DNA of 15,896 nucleotides from Ramicandelaber brevisporus (lineage: Eukaryota > Kickxellomycota > Ramicandelaberales > Ramicandelaberaceae): positions 12,141 through 28,036 of the forward strand of contig MU602983.1 of the NCBI GenBank assembly GCA_025201865.1, in the 5' to 3' direction. Under the pieces are notes generated by a model, which worked only from the letters and a program-made list of their open reading frames with translations, was not told the DNA's origin and did not search any database. The position numbers were made by a program, and so were the translations under genes. This document shows, piece after piece, positions 1-5,978 of this stretch. How positions within the stretch are numbered: position 1 is the stretch's first letter; every line of letters begins with the position of its first letter.

Positions 1-2
1 GC

Positions 3-59
3 TATTCGCCGCAAGTAATGCAGAGAATGCAGGTGCAGTCACGTTATGAGCTGCTGTAA
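3..59 (+). CDS. Possible C-terminal end of a plus-strand gene cut by the left window edge
   Basis: Frame 3 is open from the window edge to a TAA at 57-59 and gives 18 residues ending in QVQSRYELL. The composition (Gln, Met, Arg, Tyr, Leu) is protein-like, but 18 codons is far too short to test. The other two plus frames also end early, at a TAA at 16-18 and a TGA at 47-49, so an open stretch of this size is not significant by itself. If it is real, the retroposon at about 119-935 lies in or just beyond its 3' untranslated region, in antisense orientation. No family is recognised. Confidence 0.2.
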   Translation, partial: YSPQVMQRMQVQSRYELL

Positions 60-98
60 AAATGGACATTTGAGTCAGCAAAGGTGAATGTAAAATAG

Positions 99-118
99 CG
101 ATGAGCAGAAGAATGTTT
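99..118 (+). repeat. Target-site duplication, left copy
   Basis: The 20-mer CGATGAGCAGAAGAATGTTT occurs here and again, without mismatch, at 936-955. Flanking bases differ on the outer side (TAG before this copy, GGT before the other), so the repeat has sharp limits. This copy runs straight into a homopolymer of T up to position 135. A 20-bp perfect direct repeat bracketing 817 bp that starts with poly(T) is the footprint of target-primed reverse transcription. Confidence 0.88.
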
Positions 119-310
119 TTTTTTTTTTTTTTTTTGACGGTTAACAGTTGAAAGAAATCAGTGTGAATACAAGGACTAGGATATTTTAGTCGAGGTGCGG
201 GTATTTACAGGGGGGGATCCAACTGCTCCAAAGCGCACCGGCTGAAAGAAAGTAAAGACTCAGGGGAGCTAGACGACCAAACAACCGAGCAAAGGGCATA
301 GAAGCATAGA

Positions 311-865
311 TTAGGCATTTACGCTTGGAGTCCGTTGGTGGCGCATCCACTCAGCTGTTGCTGAGTTGAGTTGCCGAGAACCTTGCTCGCCGAGTGACTC
401 GACAAACAAGGGGGCCACGCAGCCCGCCTGTGGGGCTGTCGTGTGATGTGGCTGGTGGGCCGACGCCTGGACGTCGACCGCAACAGCGGGTGGAGAGGTG
501 AATGCCACTATTATGACATCCACCTGAGTTTGAGCACCGCTTATGTCGTAGTTACGGCACTTGCGGGTGCTGGTGACGCCGCGGTCTTTCGCAGTATGCT
601 CAGCGAGCACCTTTGGCGAGAGCCGCGTGGGTTGTTCGTGTCTTTTTCCTTGACAGCCTTGCGTGGTGCTGGCCACAACGGAGCAGGTGACCAGGGACCG
701 AACCAGGAAAGCCGCGTCGCAAGACCGGGGGGCTGCGCGGCGTCCTATCGCTGCTTGAACTCTTGACGCGCCAACTGTGGCGCTGGGTTGCCTCAACTCG
801 CGGCTCAACCGCTGTCCTTGCTCGGGAGCGCTCCAGCTAGCTGGAGCATGTGCGGCGTGCTCCAT
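311..865 (-). CDS. Unrecognised 184-aa open frame inside the retroposon, possibly not expressed
   Basis: The longest minus-strand frame in the retroposon runs from an ATG 70 nt inside its 5' end to a stop 175 nt before the poly(A) tail, which is what a retrocopied short mRNA would look like. The product is rich in Ala, Ser, Arg and Gln, has no signal peptide, membrane segment or known motif, and matches nothing I recognise. Its start context is poor (T at -3). High GC content lowers stop-codon frequency, so a chance frame is quite possible; an antisense frame of 107 codons (443-766) overlaps it. It could be a lineage-specific gene, a relic of one, or nothing. Confidence 0.22.
   Translation of the reverse strand: MEHAAHAPASWSAPEQGQRLSRELRQPSATVGASRVQAAIGRRAAPRSCDAAFLVRSLVTCSVVASTTQGCQGKRHEQPTRLSPKVLAEHTAKDRGVTSTRKCRNYDISGAQTQVDVIIVAFTSPPAVAVDVQASAHQPHHTTAPQAGCVAPLFVESLGEQGSRQLNSATAEWMRHQRTPSVNA
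825..863. repeat. Nested inverted repeats of GGAGC/GCTCC
   Basis: Three inverted repeats overlap here: GGAGCGCTCC (825-834), the perfect 18-bp palindrome GCTCCAGCTAGCTGGAGC (830-847), and GGAGCA (843-848) facing TGCTCC (858-863) across a 9-nt loop. They lie near the 5' end of the retroposon RNA strand and could fold into alternative hairpins in that RNA. Confidence 0.75.
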
Positions 866-935
866 CGAGCTATGGGTGTCTTGAGGCCAGATCTGTCGAT
901 CTTTATTATGTCAAAAAATTAAAACAAAATTCGGT

Positions 936-955
936 CGATGAGCAGAAGAATGTTT
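936..955 (+). repeat. Target-site duplication, right copy
   Basis: Exact second copy of the 20-bp repeat at 99-118. It marks the 5' end of the minus-strand retroposon. After this copy the host sequence continues with ATGTGATGTG, so the single-copy ancestral site would read through the repeat directly into that sequence. Confidence 0.88.
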
Positions 956-1472
956 ATGTGATGTGACAATGTAAATGTTGTTGTTGCTGTTGATCCACGC
1001 ACAGGCTGAAACCTTGTTGGTCCATCCTCGGATTATATGCAGCACAAATTTGGTGATTAACCTAACCACAGCGCCAACATGCGATTTGCCATCGGAGCGG
1101 ACGTTAAGGATGGAAGGGATATTTGCGCCGCACTGCGGATGGGATACTTCTGTGTTAGTGTCTGCTTCCACACTCTCCCTTTGCTTACACTTTGACTGTG
1201 AGCTGCACTTCAAAAAAAAAAAACAACAATGTTGCCACTCTGTGGACAGCCAAATGGAAGTCTACGTGGCAGATAATAAAAAAAAACAATGGAATAGAAC
1301 ATGTGAGGTAACTGTGATAATCAGTGGTCTGACGGGGGAGGGAGGGGGAGTATTCAGTCAGCACTTATCTGTGTTGTATTTACTACAGTAGCTGATAGTT
1401 TAAACCGTTTAACGATAATACTTGATATAAAATATGTTGTTTTAAATAGATTGTACTAAAGATGAAGAATAA
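956..1472. other. AT-rich spacer between the retroposon and the GCP2 3' end
   Basis: No convincing gene is seen in these 517 bp. They contain a run of 12 A (1212-1223), a further A-rich run near 1278-1286, a G-rich stretch at about 1331-1351 (three G runs, one short of a classic quadruplex), and a GTTTAAAC palindrome near 1397. A plus-strand frame (975-1391) is open, but part of it is lysine encoded by the A runs and it resembles no protein. The last part should contain the GCP2 3' untranslated region; no canonical AATAAA is present on the minus strand there. Confidence 0.6.
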
Positions 1473-4400
1473 CTATTGCTGAGCCTCGTTGGTGTAAAAC
1501 TCGTTATAGTTGAGTTGCATAACCAGTGATGAATAGCGAGGAGTTTGCGACGACGAATAGAAACTCAGCGCCTCAACCAGAGTCTTGACAGACTTTGAGA
1601 ATGAATCCATAATTCTTTGCAGCGCCTTTGTTGGGGCAATCATCATTTGGTTGTTCATCGCTGCGATCCGCTTCGTCTGCGCCTCCAATTCCTTGTACTT
1701 TTTATCCCAGCGTGCAATCGCCTCCTTGTCATTACTGCGTGGCAGAACGCTGAAGTGGTCAACAATACGAGCCAGCAGTTCGTGGTCGGCGCGGTTGAGC
1801 AGCTCAGTAAACTTGACAAATGTGTTGCACTTGCGCAGAATTTCTGGGTAAATCTTCATGAGTTTTGTATTGCTGAGCATTGATTCTTGGAGACAAGTGT
1901 CGATGAAATTTGTGTTGACATCAAACATTTCATCGGCAGTTGTGGCTTTGCTCAGCTGTTCCTCCAGACGAACCCAGTTTGGCTCAATCACTTCCCAGCT
2001 GGTATAATGCAACACTTGCTGAACAAACTTGAGAACCTGAGAGCGGGCCGAGAGAACCTGCAAGTTGAAGTGGGCAAAGGCTGGCTGGCTGGTAGCAGAG
2101 TCTTCGGGGCGAGTGCCGTGCAAGGCAGCAGAGCGAGACACAGTCTTCTTGAGAGTTTGGAGACCCTTGGCATGCTGAAGCCAGAGCTGAGATAAGCGCT
2201 GCTCGAGATAGCGCAGCTGAAGAAGATGACGGCCCAGCATTTGATATTTAGCGAGCGCAAGATTGGGTAGAACCAAAGTGACTGGGAATTTAACCTGGAA
2301 TTTGAAGATGAGTGCCTCAATAACAGTCAAATTATCCCGTGCAGATCCATCAGCGTGGTCAAAGTTGTCAAGGTTATTTCCAGTGGTTGAATGGCGATTA
2401 ACAGTATTGGGACCCATGATTGGACTAGTCATAGTAACGCTGCTCAGTTTACGCAGTTGATCCACCAACGAGTATTTATTATAATCGACTCTAAGCAACT
2501 CCTTGTATGGGTCTGCAGCAGAGATCGAGCCAGGAGTGCGTAGTATCAAATCCAACTGATGCTGAAGTCTAGTTAGGGGAACAGCAGAGTCTAATTTACG
2601 CAAATCATCATCAGCAACATCCAAAAACTGAGTCAAAAAGTCAGATTGATCATAGAGAAAGTATCTCTTCATTGCTCTTAAATGATTCACCAAATTATAT
2701 TCACTCAACAGCATTTCTAATAATGACTTACTAGCTGAAATGTATGCAGATTCGATGGACTGCACATGTAGCTGACCGTCCATGGCTCTAATTGCATCCA
2801 AACTCTCGCCAGATGTATGCAGAGCATGTAAAGCTGCATCTCCATTTAGATTCTTATTACTATTGTTATTATTGTTGTTAGATTGATATGTATTAATATT
2901 GCGACCACAGCTACGCAATACATTAATATATTTACCAGTGCGCAATATTTTCTGAATTAGAGGACGTAAAAAGAGAGGAGCCATTGACGGCCGGACTCGC
3001 AAACGAAGTGATTCAATCTGCTCATCATGGTCGGCACCTGGATACACAATATTATCTGAATCTGATTTGCCATTGGAGTTATTGCGCATGGGAGTGAGTG
3101 CATCGATTGGCTGAGAGTTGGGAGTAGGCAGTGATGATTTGGGAGAGAGAGACAGGGCAGATGCAATGATTCTTCTGTCCTGTTTAATCATGAATTCATC
3201 ATTTGCTGCATCATCAATCTCGCCAGTAGTAATCCATTTGCTCAATTGACTCATATAAGGTGCACTTGCGCTATTCAATAAATGACCAAATAGCTTCTTA
3301 TTGTTTGGATCACCTGAGTGCAATTGCATGTGGCGTGAGATAACTCTGAGTGTACGTCCACCACGGCATCCTGGTCTATTCGCGCCATTACTATTATTTG
3401 AATCAACTGAGTTCTTTGCTCTATTCTTGTTTTTACGCTTGCGCTGTTCATTGTTTTGTAATTTAGCTGGCGTAGACTCTCCTAGATGAGCATTCAATTC
3501 TCTAAATAATGGATCATCATTTGGATCAAATTTAACTCGGCTTCTACTATTATCATTCTCAATATCATCATCATCATCATCATTATCATCACTATAGTCA
3601 CCAGCTTCATCATCGTCATCATCATCGTCATTGCTGTTGCTGTTGCTGTTTCTATTACTATTTTTGTTATTAATATCATCACCATCCTCAGCAAATCCAC
3701 GTAATTCGGCAGCAATTTGATCAATTCCATTTAAATCATCATCGTTATCAAACCCATCATCTGAATCATAATCGCCAATAGATTCATCCAATAAACCCAA
3801 ATTACGGCGTCTAATGCCTGTTCTGACGGAAGCTGCTCTAATGACACGCGTCAGTGATACAATGCTGTTCATCATTATTGAAGTTGGGTTCAAATGCGAC
3901 CACAGCCGTTGAAGCGAGAACGGGGCTGCCAATCGTCTCTGCTGTCCAGGTGCATCTTCTGCTGGAACATTGGCTGCTGCAACGCGTGCCTGATGTTCTA
4001 ACTGAGCCAGCAATACATTAAATTCATGCATAATTCCACGCAATGCAGCACAGAGCGACTGATTAACTTGACCTGCGTCTAATCTAGAATAGACTGCAAT
4101 GAATGATTCAATTTCGCGACAATTAACCGCCAGTGGAAGAATGCGTTCAACCATTGGACGAAGTGAGCTATCCAATGAGGGATCAACATAGTATCTATCC
4201 TGGGGACGCTGCTGCTGCTGCTGTTGTTGTTGCTTACCATGCGGTGGAAGTGCAGTCTGAATATATGTTCCATCAACTCCTCCCAAAATAAACAGTAAAT
4301 CATCGACAATCATAAACTCTTGCTGAGCCAGCGTCATTGAATTGAGCTGTGGCTCCCAGCTGTCACTATAACCACCTGTAGTCTGCTGCCGTCCGGTTGA

Positions 4401-5081
4401 AGTAGTAGCGGCAGCAGCAGAAGTGGCGGAAGTGGTGGTGGCGGAAGTGGTCAAGTTTGAAGAGGGTGCTGTACCTCCAGCCACAGATGCAGCGTACGCA
4501 CGAGCAGTGGAAGTGGTAGTCAGAGGAGACATGTAGTTAACTCTCGATTGAAGAGGCGCACTGGCTGTGTTGCGTCTATCATAAAATGAGGACTGGAATC
4601 GGTCATCATCCTCAACAAATCCTCCATCTTCGTCAAACATTGCGTCCTGATCATCCATGCCAAGTACATCCACTCCACCATCATCACCGTCATCATATCC
4701 ATCTTCGCCATCACCGCCGCCGCCGCCGACGGTAGCATCACCATGCTCATCATAAAAGTGCACCTGTTGCTGTTGGCGTTGATGAATAATATACGCCCGA
4801 TCACTCTGATAGCGGCGCTGTTGTTCAACTGGACTGTCATCAGAATAGCGCTGGTGTTGCTGGGGATGTTGATGATGAGACTGCGACTGATACGACAGCG
4901 AGCGCTGTGGGAAGTCGGCGACTCCACCGCCACCACTGAACGACTGGCGATGGAGCTGGCTATACGATGAGGACGACTGGATCGCACCAACTGGGCCGGC
5001 GGTTGACGAGCGACCTGGAGGCTGCTGTTGACCAGGAGCGTATGAACGACGCTCAAAGGACTCACGCGTTGAGTGGATCAT
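1473..5081 (-). CDS. GCP2: Gamma-tubulin complex component 2 (GCP2; Spc97/Alp4 family), enlarged
   Basis: Subunit that, with GCP3 and gamma-tubulin, forms the gamma-tubulin small complex that nucleates microtubules at spindle pole bodies. The 1202-aa product has the GCP2 N-terminal GRIP region: DDLLFILGGVDGTYIQ (260-275), VDPSLDSSLRPMVERILP (299-316), GQVNQSLCAALR (337-348) and LQRLWSHLNP (390-399). It continues with SASAPYMSQLSKWI (604-617), ILRTGKYINVLRSCG (712-726) and the gamma-tubulin-binding half from about 775. The segments LTVIEALIFKFQVKFPVTLV (918-937), YQMLGRHLL and WEVIEPNWVRLEEQLS (1029-1044) plus FIDTCLQESML point to GCP2 rather than GCP3. It is longer than the roughly 820-900 aa of yeast and human homologues because of a disordered N-terminus (1-250), Q8 (284-291), an acidic/Asn-rich insert (about 436-565) and smaller inserts at 636-690 and 730-765. 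The start is the first ATG after an in-frame TAG 21 nt upstream. No intron is needed. Confidence 0.95.
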   Translation of the reverse strand: MIHSTRESFERRSYAPGQQQPPGRSSTAGPVGAIQSSSSYSQLHRQSFSGGGGVADFPQRSLSYQSQSHHQHPQQHQRYSDDSPVEQQRRYQSDRAYIIHQRQQQQVHFYDEHGDATVGGGGGDGEDGYDDGDDGGVDVLGMDDQDAMFDEDGGFVEDDDRFQSSFYDRRNTASAPLQSRVNYMSPLTTTSTARAYAASVAGGTAPSSNLTTSATTTSATSAAAATTSTGRQQTTGGYSDSWEPQLNSMTLAQQEFMIVDDLLFILGGVDGTYIQTALPPHGKQQQQQQQQRPQDRYYVDPSLDSSLRPMVERILPLAVNCREIESFIAVYSRLDAGQVNQSLCAALRGIMHEFNVLLAQLEHQARVAAANVPAEDAPGQQRRLAAPFSLQRLWSHLNPTSIMMNSIVSLTRVIRAASVRTGIRRRNLGLLDESIGDYDSDDGFDNDDDLNGIDQIAAELRGFAEDGDDINNKNSNRNSNSNSNDDDDDDDEAGDYSDDNDDDDDDIENDNSRSRVKFDPNDDPLFRELNAHLGESTPAKLQNNEQRKRKNKNRAKNSVDSNNSNGANRPGCRGGRTLRVISRHMQLHSGDPNNKKLFGHLLNSASAPYMSQLSKWITTGEIDDAANDEFMIKQDRRIIASALSLSPKSSLPTPNSQPIDALTPMRNNSNGKSDSDNIVYPGADHDEQIESLRLRVRPSMAPLFLRPLIQKILRTGKYINVLRSCGRNINTYQSNNNNNNSNKNLNGDAALHALHTSGESLDAIRAMDGQLHVQSIESAYISASKSLLEMLLSEYNLVNHLRAMKRYFLYDQSDFLTQFLDVADDDLRKLDSAVPLTRLQHQLDLILRTPGSISAADPYKELLRVDYNKYSLVDQLRKLSSVTMTSPIMGPNTVNRHSTTGNNLDNFDHADGSARDNLTVIEALIFKFQVKFPVTLVLPNLALAKYQMLGRHLLQLRYLEQRLSQLWLQHAKGLQTLKKTVSRSAALHGTRPEDSATSQPAFAHFNLQVLSARSQVLKFVQQVLHYTSWEVIEPNWVRLEEQLSKATTADEMFDVNTNFIDTCLQESMLSNTKLMKIYPEILRKCNTFVKFTELLNRADHELLARIVDHFSVLPRSNDKEAIARWDKKYKELEAQTKRIAAMNNQMMIAPTKALQRIMDSFSKSVKTLVEALSFYSSSQTPRYSSLVMQLNYNEFYTNEAQQ
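3552..3629 (-). repeat. GAT/GAC-rich triplet tract encoding the acidic run of GCP2
   Basis: TCA/ATC/GTC triplets on the plus strand encode residues 485-510 of GCP2, mostly Asp with a few Glu, Asn, Ser and Gly. It is flanked by an Asn/Ser-rich stretch. This is a slippage-prone trinucleotide repeat inside a conserved gene and is likely to vary in length between strains. Confidence 0.8.
4423..4452. repeat. 15-bp tandem duplication in the GCP2 N-terminus
   Basis: GTGGCGGAAGTGGTG is followed immediately by a copy differing only in the last base. It encodes the repeated TTSAT motif within the Ser/Thr/Ala-rich N-terminal region (residues 211-220 of GCP2). Indicates recent slippage or unequal exchange in the disordered part of the protein. 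Confidence 0.8.
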
Positions 5082-5131
5082 CGGTCTTGACTTTGACTTG
5101 CACTACAAACAGTAGTTGTTTGCTTTGATTG

Positions 5132-5157
5132 AGAAAAGAAAAGAAAAGAAAAGAAAG
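5132..5157 (+). repeat. AAAAG microsatellite
   Basis: About five copies of AAAAG in a row, homopurine on the plus strand, about 50 bp upstream of the GCP2 start codon. On the GCP2 strand it is a TTTTC tract, like the pyrimidine-rich stretches common upstream of fungal start sites. Confidence 0.85.
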
Positions 5158-5260
5158 CGCGCAGAGAAACAAAAGCAAACTTCGGGGAGAGAGAGAGGGA
5201 AAACAAACAAACAAATTCGGCAGCAAATCACATAAGGAGAATGGTACATCAACACAACAG

Positions 5261-5276
5261 CATCCACATGTGGATG
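5261..5276. promoter_or_regulatory. Perfect 16-bp palindrome, candidate dimeric transcription-factor site
   Basis: CATCCACATGTGGATG is its own reverse complement. The centre CACATGTG contains an E-box (CANNTG) with symmetric flanks, the type of site bound by basic helix-loop-helix dimers. It lies 137 bp from the secreted-protein start codon and about 180 bp from that of GCP2, so it could serve either gene. The role is inferred from symmetry and position only. Confidence 0.4.
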
Positions 5277-5412
5277 TTGCCGCTACCACCACATGATATT
5301 GCAAATGTAAATGACAATATCGAGAGTGTAAGCTTAATGGAAACTGAGTGACAGTCGTTCTTTTCTCTCCAGCTGTCTACCGTCAACTTTTATTTTTTTG
5401 TTGACACGAACC

Positions 5413-5931
5413 ATGAAGCTCTTAGTCTTGTCCACCATTGCTTCTGTGCTCGCGCTGTACACAGTCTCGGCGACGATTGACTGCCACGGAGGTGGCTTCA
5501 AGCTGACTCTCTATCCAGGACTAGGCCAATACACCCACATCCAAGCTGTATCTTTGGAGGCTACGTCTACAAGCTGCACAACAACTGAACAATCGGCATC
5601 AATATCTGAACTCTCCATTCAGTTTTCCGGACAAGGCTATGGCTCGTACAGCTCAGAAGAAGTAATCTCCGCATTGTCAGGTGTAGTGAGATACTCGGCT
5701 GTGCACCACTCCGCCAATGGTGAGCAATCTACACTTCAAGGCAGCGGCCAAGCTAAGGGAAGCTTAAACAACACGGGTGGGCTGTCATTAGACGGACATG
5801 TCGAATTTGGACCTGTTGAGGGAATTCCAATTACTATTCGCCTTTACAGTTTGCAGCACCCCAGCTGTGTAGAAGGTAAGATCACTACAATTACTGGTAC
5901 AGTTGCCCATATGGCTATTTTTGATCATTAG
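5413..5931 (+). CDS. Small secreted protein of unknown function
   Basis: A 172-aa product with a classic N-terminal signal peptide: MKLLVLSTIASVLALYTVSA, with probable cleavage after residue 20 before TIDCHGGG. The frame is open a few codons further upstream from a TTG at 5398, but the ATG at 5413 has a good context (A at -3) and starts the signal peptide cleanly, so it is preferred. The mature chain of about 152 residues is Gly/Ser/Thr-rich with alternating hydrophobic residues, suggesting a beta-rich fold. It has three cysteines (24, 55, 152), one N-glycosylation sequon (NNT at 119-121) and no membrane segment or GPI-type tail. I recognise no family. It shares a divergent promoter region with GCP2 and ends 42 bp from the P450 stop. 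Cell-wall or extracellular roles are possible but not shown by the sequence. Confidence 0.8.
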   Translation: MKLLVLSTIASVLALYTVSATIDCHGGGFKLTLYPGLGQYTHIQAVSLEATSTSCTTTEQSASISELSIQFSGQGYGSYSSEEVISALSGVVRYSAVHHSANGEQSTLQGSGQAKGSLNNTGGLSLDGHVEFGPVEGIPITIRLYSLQHPSCVEGKITTITGTVAHMAIFDH

Positions 5932-5972
5932 CTACAACAACTTATTTAAAGTATGATGAGTATTTTTTTACT

Positions 5973-5978
5973 TTTATT
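5973..5978 (-). terminator. Polyadenylation hexamer overlapping the P450 stop codon
   Basis: On the minus strand the P450 frame ends CAA TAA AAG, so the stop codon forms part of an AATAAA hexamer. It is the only canonical hexamer near this 3' end. The 42-bp convergent spacer implies that transcripts of the P450 and the secreted-protein gene end close together or overlap. Confidence 0.5.

Larger units (their letters stand above)
119..935 (-). mobile_element. Poly(A)-tailed retroposon (retrocopy, SINE-like or 5'-truncated LINE) flanked by a 20-bp target-site duplication
   Basis: Read on the minus strand, this 817-bp segment starts at 935 with an AT-rich leader of about 55 nt. It then passes through a distinctly GC-rich body (roughly 870-330) and ends in a pure poly(A) tail (119-135; up to 116 if the last T bases of the duplication are counted). 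It is bounded by perfect 20-bp direct repeats at 99-118 and 936-955. This architecture is established as the product of LINE-type target-primed reverse transcription. The body does not show reverse transcriptase, endonuclease or zinc-knuckle motifs in the minus frames I read, and no RNA polymerase III A/B box pair near its 5' end. It therefore looks like a passenger: an mRNA or non-coding RNA retrocopy, or a LINE 3' fragment. There is no AATAAA just upstream of the tail. The source gene is not recognised. The intact duplication and unbroken tail suggest a young insertion. Confidence 0.8.
5082..5412. promoter_or_regulatory. Divergent promoter region of GCP2 and the secreted-protein gene
   Basis: This 331-bp spacer separates two genes pointing away from each other, so it should carry both promoters. 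It contains a homopurine AAAAG repeat (5132-5157, which is a pyrimidine tract on the GCP2 strand close to its start), a perfect 16-bp palindrome CATCCACATGTGGATG (5261-5276) with a CACATGTG E-box-like core, and an inverted repeat GATATTG/CAATATC (5295-5301 and 5315-5321). A pyrimidine-rich block ending in CTCTCCAG (about 5359-5372) and a T run (5389-5399) precede the plus-strand start. No clear TATA box was identified. Confidence 0.55.

Noticed and set aside
678-688. ACGGAGCAGGT, an 11-base match to the conserved S-domain segment of signal recognition particle RNA
   Set aside because: The adjoining GNAR tetraloop and paired flanks needed for helix 8 are absent, and the match lies on the strand opposite to the retroposon transcript. 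Most likely chance.
688-712. A B-box-like GGTTCGGTCCC on the minus strand inside the retroposon, hinting at a tRNA or tRNA-derived SINE
   Set aside because: No A box lies at the right distance, no cloverleaf can be drawn, and it is far from the 5' end where a SINE promoter would be.
443-766. 107-codon plus-strand frame in the retroposon
   Set aside because: It is antisense to the poly(A)-tailed strand, resembles no protein, and is expected from the GC-rich composition.
1328-1352. G-quadruplex candidate in the G-rich stretch
   Set aside because: Only three runs of three or more G are present, so a standard intramolecular quadruplex is not supported.
975-1391. 138-codon plus-strand frame starting MLLLLLIHAQA
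   Set aside because: The hydrophobic start is too short for a signal peptide, part of the frame is lysine from A homopolymers, composition is not protein-like and no family matches.
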